Source: Streptosporangiaceae bacterium
GTDB taxonomy: Bacteria; Actinomycetota; Actinomycetes; Streptosporangiales; Streptosporangiaceae
Assembly (NCBI GenBank): GCA_019239975.1
Contig: JAFAZE010000067.1
Span: 1 to 33,716 of the forward strand
Direction: 5' to 3'
Length of the DNA stretch: 33,716 bases
Below are positions 1 to 7,755 of this stretch, piece after piece (within the stretch, counting starts at the first letter, position 1; each line of letters begins with the position of its first letter). The translations under genes were made by a program, and so were the position numbers. The notes below the pieces were generated by a model. The model made no database searches. It was not told the DNA's origin and saw only the letters and a list, made by a program, of their open reading frames with translations.

Positions 1-194
1 TCGGCGACGCCAGTCGCGGCGAACCCCGACCGCTCGTCTAGCCCGAGAATGATGACTCCGCCGCGTGAATTGGCGAACGCCGACATAGTGGATGGCAGGC
101 TTTCCGGCACCCCGCCCGACGCCCGCTTCACCTCGACATCTTCAAGCTCCGCGCCTGTCTCCCGGAGCCGTGCGATGATTCCAGCCAGATCCAT
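1..194 (-). CDS. AlbA_2 (Schlafen/AAA_4-type) ATP-binding protein, N-terminal part, cut by window edge
   Basis: The reverse strand is open from an ATG at 194 to the left window edge (64 codons). The product starts MDLAGIIARLRETGAELEDV and continues with VEVKRA, then SLPSTMSAFANSRGG, then VIILGLDERSGF. The E-x-K motif, the S-A-F-A-N-s-x-G-G motif and the I-L-G-x-D strand are the hallmark of the AlbA_2/divergent AAA_4 domain (Pfam PF04326). That domain is found in ATP-binding transcriptional regulators and Schlafen-like proteins, some of them linked to defence or stress. A GGGGG tract at 202-206 lies 7 bases ahead of the ATG as a ribosome-binding site. The rest of the protein, which would usually carry a winged-helix C-terminus, is outside the window. 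Domain assignment is confident; the biological role is unknown. Confidence 0.75.
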   Translation of the reverse strand, partial: MDLAGIIARLRETGAELEDVEVKRASGGVPESLPSTMSAFANSRGGVIILGLDERSGFAATGVA

Positions 195-218
195 GGCATC
201 CCCCAGTTGGACTCCGAA

Positions 219-257
219 CTTACCAGATAGCTTACCAGAACTTACCAAAGCTTACCA
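219..257. promoter_or_regulatory. Four phased CTTACCA direct repeats upstream of the AlbA_2 gene
   Basis: CTTACCA occurs at 219-225, 231-237, 241-247 and 251-257, with start-to-start spacing of 12, 10 and 10 bp. All copies therefore face nearly the same side of the helix. They lie 25-63 bp upstream of the start codon at 194, in its promoter region. This looks like an operator array for a multimeric regulator, possibly autoregulation by the AlbA_2 protein. No binding protein can be named from the sequence. Confidence 0.45.
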
Positions 258-278
258 GTCAGCCCTCCGGCTCACCGG

Positions 279-878
279 TTGACACGGTTTCTGCGGGTCA
301 GGCGGCACAGGATGCGCAGCGGCGTCGGCAAGACGACGATGCTGCGCATGCTCGCGACGATGCTGCCGATCGACGCCGGGGAGGCCCGGGTGTTCGGGGT
401 CGACGTCGCCCGGATCGCCCCGCTGGCCGGCCCGATGATCGCGGACCCGGTGCGCTATCTCATCGCCACCGGCCTGACCTTCGCGATGGGTACGGCTATC
501 GGATACCGTCCCGGCGGCGGCGCACCCGGCGTGCTGGGCGCGATCCTGCTGGCGGTCTTCACCGGCTGGGCGATCGCCTGGATTTTCACCTTCATCGGGA
601 CGATCGCCCGCAACGCCCACAGCGTGCAGGGGATCTCCATGCTGATCCTGTTTCCGCTGACCTTCCTGTCCAACGCGTTCGTGCCGGTCCGTACCCTGCC
701 CGGCGCGCTGGCGGCATTCGTCAAGGTCAACCCGGTCTCGCACCTGGTGTCGGCCGCTCGCGACCTGGCCAATCACGGCATGATCAGCGGTGAGGTGGGC
801 TGGACGCTGCTGGCAGGCGTGGCGGTGATCGTGATCTTTGCGCCGCTGTCGGTGTACAGCCACAAGCGGCACATGTAG
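279..878 (+). pseudogene. In-frame DrrA/DrrB fusion remnant (ABC ATPase start joined to ABC-2 permease end)
   Basis: This is a 199-residue open frame with two unrelated pieces. Residues about 13-47 hold a degraded Walker A (SGVGKTTMLRMLATMLP) and the following GEARVFGVDV stretch typical of DrrA-type drug-export ATPases. From about residue 50 the sequence is the C-terminal two thirds of a DrrB-type ABC-2 permease. It includes the conserved FPLTFLSNAFVPVRTLPG and VNPVSHLVSAARDL blocks and several hydrophobic segments. The ATPase signature, Walker B, D-loop and H-switch, and the first membrane segments of the permease, are missing. The simplest reading is a deletion of roughly 1 kb that joined two adjacent genes. 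The only upstream start is a TTG without a clear ribosome-binding site. It is most likely non-functional, although the frame has stayed open. It converges on the SARP gene 22 bp away. Confidence 0.7.
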
Positions 879-900
879 TGGCGCGCGACCGCCCTTGGCC

Positions 901-3900
901 CTAGCCCGGAAGCTGCCCGACCGCCCGGCAGGCCTCTTTCACCAGGTCTGCCGGGCGGCGGCCCGCGTACTGGGCCCGGAACTCGGCGATCCGTCCGGGT
1001 GCCGGTTCTTCCGCCGCGGGCGCGATACGTTCCCACAACAAGGATGGGACCGAGCGGTTGCAGGCGAACCGGTCGGCGAACACGAGGAGCCGTACCGCGT
1101 CATCGGCCCCGGCGGCCCGGCGCAGCAGGCACCACGCTCCGAGCGCGAAGAGCTGCTGCCCGACGACAGGGTAATCGAGGCCGGGAGCCGCACCGCCGAG
1201 GACCTTCACCGCGTCGTCGCGGCAGGTGCGGAACAGCGCCTGCCCGTGCGCTTCCTCGGCCGCCGTTGCGTACCGCGCGTGGGCGGCCAGTGCCAGCGAC
1301 ACGCCGAACAGCGCCCATGGCTCTACGCCCGTCCGGGGCACGCCGGGAAACTGGAGCTCGCGCATCCGGATCATGCAGTCCCGGTAGAGGGACAAGCCGC
1401 CGGCGTGGTCGCCGCGCGCGAGCATCAGCTCAGCGTGACAGACCTGGCCGAAGGCAGCCCCGCCGAACACCATGGCGCCCTCGACGACCGCGGCGATCCG
1501 GTCCAGCTCGGCCTCCGCCTCGCCGAGGCGCCCCTCGGCGATCGCGCAGAAGACGAGCTGGCAGCGGAGCTGGACCTCGTCATCGCTGGCGCCGAGCCGC
1601 TGCATGACCGGCAGCGCCGCCCGGGCATGAACGGCCGCCGCGGCCTGGTCACCCACATGCATCGCAAGCTGTGCCAGCTGGGCGCGCGGCATCGCCCACG
1701 ACCACGGTCCGTAGTCCTTGGCAACAAGCGCCAGCGCACGCTCGCAAGCGGCGACCGCGCCTGCCAGATCGCCGGCGTTCTCCCGCGTACTGGCCAGCCA
1801 GAAGCAGGCGGTTACCGCCGTCTCACGATCCCGGTCGTGAGCGAGCCGCTCCAGCTGGCCGAGGAACGCTCCGGGATCGGCCGGGTCATACGCCAGCATG
1901 ATCGTGGCCAGGCCGGACACGCGCCCGTCGCCATCGGCGACGGGGCCGAGCCGGCGCAAGAGCGCCTGCAGCTGGCCGATCGTTTTCCCGCCCGCGACCA
2001 TCGAATTGGCCAGGATAAGGGCTATCGCCGCGCCGGTGGTGTACTCGAGCTGCGGCGGCGGCCGCCAGTCGCGGAGGGCGTCGGCCACAGCATCTGCCAG
2101 GACAAGCAGGCGAATATGCTCGCCGCGGAACAACCAGAACGTCTCGAGACAGGCCAGCAGCTGAACCAGCGCGCAACGGTCGCTGTCGGCCAGCGCGCCG
2201 CGCAGCTGATCGGCCAGGTTGATCTCCTCGGCGCCCACCGCGTCGATGGCCGCGAACTGGCCGGTGCTCGTCAGGCGGGCGCCGTGATCACGCGCGTAGG
2301 CCACTGCCCAGTGGCGCACGGCGGCGCGTGCATCGCGGTCCTCGCCCGCATCGACGAGTTGCATGCGGCCGAACTCGCGCACGGTCTCCAGCATTCGGTA
2401 GCGCACGCCGAGCGGGGTCTCACGGACGCTCAGCAGCGATTGGCCGACGAGGCCCTGAACCGCGGCCAAGGCGTCACCGCCGAGAACCGCATCCGCTGCC
2501 TCCAGCATGAACCCATCGTTGAACAACGCCAGCCAGCGCAGGGCCCGCTGCTCGCCGGCACCCAGCAGATTCCATGACCAGTCGATGACCGCGAGCAGCG
2601 TCTGGTGCCGGTCGGGCGCGCTCCGGTCACCACCGCGCAGCAGCGCGAAGCGGTTCTCCAGCCGGCGGTCGATGTCCTCCACCGCCATGGCACGTACCTG
2701 GACCGCGGCCAGCTCGATCGCCAGCGGAAGGCCATCGAGCCGGCGGACAATGCTCGTCACGGCCGGCTCGGTGAGCCGGACGCTCGGCCGCGCGGCAACC
2801 GCCCGCTCCCGGAACAGCTCGGCCGCGTCACTGGTCTCCAGCTCGCCGAGCAGGTAAACGCGCTCAGCCGCAATGCCGAGCGGCGAGCGGCTCGTCGTGA
2901 GCACGTGCAGGTCCGACGTGGCCGAGACGAGGAACGCCACCAGGCCGGCCACCACATCGATCAGGTGCTCGCAGTTATCCAGCACCAGCAGACCCGGCGA
3001 CTGCGCGAGCCGTTGCGCGATACGCGCGCGGACGTCGGCCCGCTGCTCCTCGGTCAAGATCCTGCGGCCCTGAATCGAGTCGCGGATGCCGAGCACGGAT
3101 CCACCTCACCCACGACGTCGTCGGCCGAGGAGACCCCGGCCAGTTCGGCGACGTACACGACCGGCACGGCCGCGTCGCGCGCGATGGCATGAGCCAGCCG
3201 CGTCTTACCGAGCCCGCCCGGCCCCACGATCGAGACCACCCGCGAGCTCGCCGTGAGCGCCCGCAACCGTTTCAGGTCGCCGTCCCGGCCGATCAGCGCG
3301 GTCGCGTCGTACCGCAGGCCCCTGCGCACCGGCCGGTCCAGCGCCAGCAGCTCCCGGTGAGCACGCCGCAGAAGCTCCCCCGGGTCGGTGCCGAGGCGCT
3401 CGCGCAGGCCGCGACGATATCGCTCATAGCGCTCCAGAGCGGCCGCCGGGCCACGGACGGCGGCCTCGCTGCGCAGCAAATCGGCAAGCAGGGACTCGTC
3501 GTCCGGCCGCCCGGCACACGCGGCTTCGAGGGCCGGAAGCGCAGCGCCATGGGCTCCCATCCTGCTGGATGCGCGGGCCTGGATCACCCGGGCGGCGTCG
3601 ACGTCCGCGGCCGCCGCCCGGCGCAGCTTCGCGAGCGGCCCAGCGCTGTCACCCGTCACGGCGGGCAGGCCGTCCGCCAGCGCCCGGGCCTGGCGCGCTC
3701 GCTCGGCGGCGAGCGCCGCATCCTGGTCCAGCGCGGCCACAGCCTGACCGACAAGCTCGGAAAGCCGCACGCTGTCGACCTCGCCGGGAGCGGCACCCAG
3801 CCGGTACCCGGCGCCGTCACGCGCAATCACCTCGGCACCGCATGCACTGCGCGTGCGCGACACCAGCACCTGCAGGCTCTTGGGCCCGTTGACCGGGGGC

Positions 3901-4052
3901 TCCTCGCCCCAGACCAGCTCGATCAGCTCGCTGGCGGGCACCGGCCGGCAGCCGCGCGCCGCCAGTGCCGCCAGCAGCGCCTGCGGGCGATCGCCCACCA
4001 CCGGCCGCTGGCGCCAGCGCACGTCCCCGAGCAGGCTCAGCGTAAAGCTCAC
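901..4052 (-). CDS. AfsR/SARP-family regulator with NB-ARC ATPase domain, interrupted by an apparent frameshift
   Basis: The reading starts at a GTG (4052). The first frame encodes a short winged-helix start, a bacterial transcriptional activator (BTAD) domain around residues 85-230 and a P-loop GPGGLGKT near residue 275. That frame then reads out of phase to a stop at 3054. The matching downstream frame resumes near 3099 with VLGIRDSIQGRR and continues with Walker B LLVLDNCEH, LTTSRSPLG and the GLPLAIELA motif, then helical repeats to the TAG at 901. Inserting one base next to the GGATCC at 3097-3102 gives a smooth EVASVLGIRDS junction, so one gene of about 1,050 codons has lost one base. 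That could be a true mutation or a read error. A TAGACT box 9 bases upstream and no clear ribosome-binding site suggest a leaderless mRNA. Family members act as ATP-dependent activators of secondary metabolism or development. Confidence 0.8.
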
Positions 4053-4134
4053 CCGGTCAGTCTAAGAACCGCCCCCAGCCCAGCCGGCGGCGTGAGCCTG
4101 AGCAGGCTGCCCGCAGCTCACCTGCGAGCCTTGC

Positions 4135-4569
4135 TTGGCGGTGACCGAGACCAGCCTGACCGGCTACTTCCTGGTGGCGCGCGAGGTCACGCCGCGGATG
4201 CTGGCCGCCGGCGGCGGACGCATCGTCAGCATCTCGGTGAGCCACCCGGCCATGCACCGAGCTGGGTTCGTTCCCTATGGGCCGTCCCGGGCCGGCAGCG
4301 AGGCGCTGTCCCGGATCATGGCCGCCGGCCTGCGGGACACGGGCGTCACTGTCGGCCTGCTCCTGCCCGGGGGCCCGGCCGTCACCGGCATGCTGCCGCC
4401 CGGCACGGCGCCCGGGGGTCAGGGGTCCCCCGAGCCCGCCGTGATAGGGCCGCCGATCGTGTGGCTGGCTTCGGGCGAGGCGGCCGGCGTGCACGACGAG
4501 CGCATCGTCGCCGCCGAATTCGAGCGCTGGCTGCGCGACAGGAAAGCGCCGACACGCAACACAACCTGA
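4135..4569 (+). pseudogene. Truncated short-chain dehydrogenase/reductase (SDR) lacking the Rossmann N-terminus
   Basis: The frame (144 residues) begins in the middle of an SDR fold. It shows TGYFLVAREVTPRMLAAGGG and RIVSISVSH (strand beta-5 with the catalytic Ser region), YGPSRAG at residue 48 (active-site Y-x-x-x-K position) and the VTVGLLLPGGPAVTGM block. The N-terminal TGxxxGIG cofactor-binding half, about 90-100 residues, is absent. The 70 bp between here and the divergent SARP gene do not encode it. The catalytic lysine is replaced by arginine (R52). The start shown is a TTG; a GTG at 4141 is equally possible. Missing NAD(P)-binding motif plus altered catalytic residue make an active enzyme unlikely, so I read it as a gene remnant. 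Confidence 0.65.
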
Positions 4570-4631
4570 TCACTACGAATTCAACCTGGGTAAGGTCAGC
4601 GGCGTCGGTCACGAACCACCGTCGCGCGCCG

Positions 4632-4689
4632 CCCCTCCGGTGTGACTTTGCAGCGAAGGTGGCCATCACGTTGCATGTAGCTGGCCACA
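4632..4689. repeat. Left copy of ~50-bp inverted dispersed repeat with internal stem-loop
   Basis: The core at 4641-4666 (begins TGTGACTTTG, ends GGTGGCCAT) is repeated in inverted orientation at 6788-6813 with one mismatch in 26. Similarity continues inward through TTGCA-n-GTA and GGCCACA, and outward to CCGG. Inside the copy, GTGGCCA (4660-4666) can pair with TGGCCAC (4682-4688) to form a 7-bp stem. It lies just downstream of the araC-type gene stop, in its 3' untranslated region. No transposase is nearby. Confidence 0.6.
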
Positions 4690-4752
4690 CGGGCGCGGGA
4701 AATTCGGCTGCGACCGGGGTGCCTGAGCGGGGTGCTAGCTCGCCATTTCGGG

Positions 4753-5667
4753 TCACCGAAGTGAGTGGGGGCGGCCCGGCGCGTGCGCGCCGCTGCTTAC
4801 GCGCCTCGTCGCGTGGCTGCGGGCGTAGCTGGCCGGGGTGGTGGCGGTGTGCCTCTTGAAGTGGCGTGTGAAGTGTGCCTGGTCGTAGAAGCCGACGGCG
4901 GTGGCGACGTCGGCTGGCGCGGCGCCCCGGAGCATGAGGCAGCGGGCAGCGTCGATGCGGCGGCCGATCACGTAAGCGTGCGGGCTCAGGCCGAACTGGC
5001 GGGTGAAGCTGCGAACCAGGTGCGGGACGCTGCGGTCTAGCGTGGCGGCCGCCCATGCGAGGCCGACTTGGCTTGTTATGTGGTCGTCGAGGAGCTGCTG
5101 GAGCTGCCAGGCGATGCCTGGCTCTGGGGAGGGAGCCGGGTGCGGCGTCCGGGTCAGGTGGCCGGTGATCCGCTCCCCGATCAGCGCGAGCCTGGCCTCG
5201 GCATCCAGGCTCTCCGCATCCTGAAGCAGGCAATCGTGCAGCTGTGATATCGCGGCCCGCAGCGGCGGGTCGCTGAGGCTGGTGTGGTCGACCGCGGCGC
5301 CGGTCAGCCCGGCCGGGAAGAAGGTCCTGTCCAGGTAGAGCTCGCGCTTGCGGAATCCGCTGGCACCGGGTGCGGGGCGGCCGTCGTGTGTCACTCCGGG
5401 CGGCAGGATTGCCACGGCCTGGCCCGCTGCTCCGCAGCGGCGGCGGTCAAGGTCGTAGCGGATCGCGCCCTCGTCGATGATGAGGACTGCCCAGGTCTCG
5501 TGGCAGTGCGGCGGATAAGCGTAGTCCACCAGGCGGGCGTGGAACACCTCGCGGATCCCCGGCACCTGCGGCGCCCACGCCTCAACGTGGCAGCACCCTC
5601 GCAGCTCCGCGTCCACGTCAAGATCGTACAAGACCCGGATCCTGCAGCCGCGGACTATTAGGTGCAT
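4753..5667 (-). CDS. AraC-family transcriptional regulator with cupin-like sensor domain
   Basis: The product of up to 304 residues has an N-terminal AraC-type ligand-binding beta-barrel. It shows REVFHARLVDYAYPPHCHETW, a 'Y-x-PPHxHE' pattern, then AVLIIDEGAIRY and AVAILPPGVTHDGRP. The C-terminus is an AraC double helix-turn-helix: LAWAAATLDRSVPHLVRSFT, FGLSPHAYVIGRRIDAARCLM, DVATAVGFYDQAHFTRHFKR, then the TTPASYAR end. The ATG used here overlaps the start codon of the divergent cupin gene by two bases, which is improbable. A TTG at 5631 or a GTG at 5616 still keeps the whole sensor domain, so the true start is uncertain. It probably controls the divergent cupin-methyltransferase genes and itself in response to a small molecule. 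Confidence 0.85.
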   Translation of the reverse strand: MHLIVRGCRIRVLYDLDVDAELRGCCHVEAWAPQVPGIREVFHARLVDYAYPPHCHETWAVLIIDEGAIRYDLDRRRCGAAGQAVAILPPGVTHDGRPAPGASGFRKRELYLDRTFFPAGLTGAAVDHTSLSDPPLRAAISQLHDCLLQDAESLDAEARLALIGERITGHLTRTPHPAPSPEPGIAWQLQQLLDDHITSQVGLAWAAATLDRSVPHLVRSFTRQFGLSPHAYVIGRRIDAARCLMLRGAAPADVATAVGFYDQAHFTRHFKRHTATTPASYARSHATRRVSSGAHAPGRPHSLR

Positions 5668-6061
5668 GACAGACACGCCCGTCAGCCTGAGCCAGGCTTT
5701 GGCCGCCTTCAGCGACGTCTACAGCCCGCGGATCGTCGGCCGGGTCAACGACTACGACATCCGGATCGCCCATGTCCAGGGCGAGCATATCTGGCACGTG
5801 CACGATCACACCGATGAGTTCTTCCTGGTACTCGACGGCCAGTTCGACATCGCCCTCCGCAGCGGCGACCGCGAGCGGACCGTCAGCCTGCGCCCGGGAG
5901 AAATTTTCGTGGTCCCAAAGGGCACCGAGCACAAGCCGTCATCGCCCGGCGGCTCCATCCTGATGTTCGAGCCGTCCGGGACGCTGACGACGGGTGACCG
6001 CCACGACGGCGACATCCCCGCCCACGTCGACAGCACCGCCGGCCGGGACATCAACGGATAA
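5666..6061 (+). CDS. Single-domain cupin protein
   Basis: This is a 131-residue protein with both cupin motifs. Motif 1 is G-x5-HVHDHTDE-x6-G with putative metal ligands H44, H46 and E51. Motif 2 is PGEIFVVPKGTEH with P84, G86 and ligand H89. Small cupins of this kind bind a divalent metal and act as isomerases, dioxygenases or ligand-binding proteins; the substrate cannot be read from sequence. It is divergent from the AraC regulator and followed 25 bp later by a methyltransferase, so the two are probably co-transcribed. No ribosome-binding site is visible, and a GACTAT box ends 7 bases before the ATG, which suits a leaderless transcript. Expression is probably controlled by the neighbouring AraC protein. 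Confidence 0.85.
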   Translation: MTDTPVSLSQALAAFSDVYSPRIVGRVNDYDIRIAHVQGEHIWHVHDHTDEFFLVLDGQFDIALRSGDRERTVSLRPGEIFVVPKGTEHKPSSPGGSILMFEPSGTLTTGDRHDGDIPAHVDSTAGRDING

Positions 6062-6086
6062 TGCCGCCCGACGGGAGGACTGACCC

Positions 6087-6701
6087 ATGACTGGCCACGA
6101 GCCGATGCCGCCGCTAGTAGCGGCTGCTGCAAGCCGGGCCCGCGAAGCTGGCTTCCCGATGTCCTGCGACCCCGCCACCGGGCGGCTGCTAGCTGTCCTG
6201 GCCGCGCACCTGCCCGCCCGGACGAACGTACTGGAGCTCGGTACCGGGGCCGGCGTGGGAACCGCCTGGATAGCCTCCGGACTGCTGCCAAGAACCGATG
6301 TGGCCGTGACAACGGTGGAAAGCGACCGCCGGATGGCGGGTCTGGCCGCGCGCGGCGAGTGGCCCTCCTTCGTCAGCCTGCGCCATGGCGACGCACTCGG
6401 ATTGCTCGCCGAAGGCGGCAGCTACGACCTCATCTTCGCGGACGCGCCCGGCGGTAAATGGCATGGCCTCGACCGTACGGTCGCCGCGCTCGGCCCGCAC
6501 GGCATGCTCGTCGTCGACGACACGACTCCGATGCCGGACTGGCCCGGCACGCAGCGAGCCGAGCAGAGCCGGGTCCGCCAGGAACTGCTCACCGCACCCG
6601 AGCTCATATCCGTCGAACTCGCGCACGGCTCCGGCGTAATCCTGAGCACGCGCCGATATACCAGCCCCGCCAGTCCGAGCCCGCAGAATAGGGCGATCTG
6701 A
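6087..6701 (+). CDS. Class I SAM-dependent methyltransferase (O-methyltransferase-like)
   Basis: This is a 204-residue Rossmann-type methyltransferase. Motif I, NVLELGTGAGVGTAW, lies near residues 46-60. The acidic ribose-binding position is in TTVESD, the GDA stretch follows at the adenine pocket, and DLIFADAPGGKW gives the post-II strand. MLVVDDTTPMP and GVILSTRR complete the fold. Overall shape matches the COMT/CCoAMT-like (Methyltransf_24) group of predicted O-methyltransferases. The metal-dependent substrate motif is not clear enough to name a substrate. A GGGAGG ribosome-binding site sits 8 bases ahead of the ATG. It follows the cupin gene in the same direction by 25 bp. A short GGGGTAAACCCC hairpin at 6852-6863, past the downstream repeat, could end the transcript. 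Confidence 0.85.
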   Translation: MTGHEPMPPLVAAAASRAREAGFPMSCDPATGRLLAVLAAHLPARTNVLELGTGAGVGTAWIASGLLPRTDVAVTTVESDRRMAGLAARGEWPSFVSLRHGDALGLLAEGGSYDLIFADAPGGKWHGLDRTVAALGPHGMLVVDDTTPMPDWPGTQRAEQSRVRQELLTAPELISVELAHGSGVILSTRRYTSPASPSPQNRAI

Positions 6702-6767
6702 GTGCGATGCACACGCAACGAGCACCACTGGCCAGACGCGCCGAGTCGCCGTTTCATATTGATGGCC

Positions 6768-6820
6768 TGTGGCCGAGTACCTGCAAAATGGCCACCTTCG
6801 CTACAAAGTCACATCCGGCT
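6768..6820. repeat. Right copy of ~50-bp inverted dispersed repeat with internal stem-loop
   Basis: The core at 6788-6813 is the reverse complement of 4641-4666 with one mismatch. The stem is kept (GTGGCC pairing with GGCCAC across 6770-6796), as is the TTGCA-n-GTA in the loop, while the rest of the loop differs. It lies downstream of the methyltransferase in the same sense relative to transcription as the left copy has to the araC-type gene. Read along the transcript, both copies encode MATFA-x-KSH, so a small peptide cannot be excluded. Confidence 0.6.
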
Positions 6821-6924
6821 GAGCCGCCGCGGGCGCAGGCGCGGCTGTCCGGGGGTAAACCCCACCAGAAACCCGTCGGGCGGCCGGATTGGTCCGGGCT
6901 GGCGCGACTGGCACGCTGAAATAT

Positions 6925-7755
6925 ATGGTCGCACAAATCGCTGTAGACACAGCAGTAACCTCAGTCACGGCTGCCCCGGTGGCTCTGGAGGACGTGACGA
7001 AGCGCTACGGGCGGGGCCGGGGCGCGGTCCCGGCGCTTGACCGGGTGTCGATGTCGTTCGCCGCCGGTTCGTTCACCGCGGTGCTCGGCGTTTCCGGGTC
7101 CGGCAAATCGACGCTGCTGCAGTGCGCGGCCGGGCTTGAGCGCCCATCCTCAGGCACAGTGCGCCTGTGCGGTGCCGAGCTGGCCCGGCTCTCCCACCGC
7201 CGGCAGGCGGTGCTGCGGCGGCGGCGTGTGGGCTTCGTGTTCCAGGATCTCAACCTGCTGCCGGAGCTGACTGTCGCGGAGAACATCGCGCTTCCCCTCC
7301 GGCTGGACCACCGCCCCGCGGACCGGGTGGACATCGAGCTCGCGGCCGCCCGGGTGGGACTGGGCGGCGGGCAGCTCAGGAGGCTGCCGGCCGAGCTGTC
7401 CGGGGGCCAGCAGCAGCGGGTGGCGATTGCCCGCGCGCTGATCACGCGACCGGACGTGGTCTTCGCCGACGAGCCGACGGGAGCGCTGGACCCGCACATG
7501 GCGGCCGGGGTGCTGCGCCTGCTGCGGGAGGCCGCGGACGGGACGACGGTCGTGATCGTCACCCACGACCCGCAGGTGACGCGGTTCTGCGACCGGGCGG
7601 TGTTCCTGCACGCGGGCCGGGTGGACCGCGTGGTGGATGGTCCGGAGCCGACGGTGGTGGCCCGTCTGCTGCACGAGCTGGGCGAGCGGGCCGGGCAGAC
7701 CGGGCGGGGCGACCTGGCCGTCCTCGGCGAGCGGGCCGGGCGGGGGCGTTACTGA
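6925..7755 (+). CDS. ABC transporter ATP-binding protein, MacB/LolD type
   Basis: This is a 276-residue nucleotide-binding subunit. Walker A GVSGSGKST is at about 55-63, the Q-loop is in GFVFQDLNLLPELT, the signature LSGGQQQRVAIARAL is near 158, Walker B VVFADEPTGALD near 178, and the H-switch in IVTHDPQV. The LNLLPELTVAENIALPL block is typical of the MacB/LolD/FtsE group. These work with FtsX-fold permeases in export or mechanotransmission rather than solute uptake. The ATG at 6925 is preferred because ATPase homology starts soon after; an upstream TTG in frame at 6889 lacks support. No clear ribosome-binding site is present. It overlaps the permease gene by one base (TGATG), so the two are translationally coupled. 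Confidence 0.92.
   Translation: MVAQIAVDTAVTSVTAAPVALEDVTKRYGRGRGAVPALDRVSMSFAAGSFTAVLGVSGSGKSTLLQCAAGLERPSSGTVRLCGAELARLSHRRQAVLRRRRVGFVFQDLNLLPELTVAENIALPLRLDHRPADRVDIELAAARVGLGGGQLRRLPAELSGGQQQRVAIARALITRPDVVFADEPTGALDPHMAAGVLRLLREAADGTTVVIVTHDPQVTRFCDRAVFLHAGRVDRVVDGPEPTVVARLLHELGERAGQTGRGDLAVLGERAGRGRY

Noticed and set aside
4632..6820. Calling the bracketed block a transposon
   Set aside because: No transposase, no evident target-site duplication and only two copies visible, so I report repeats rather than a mobile element.
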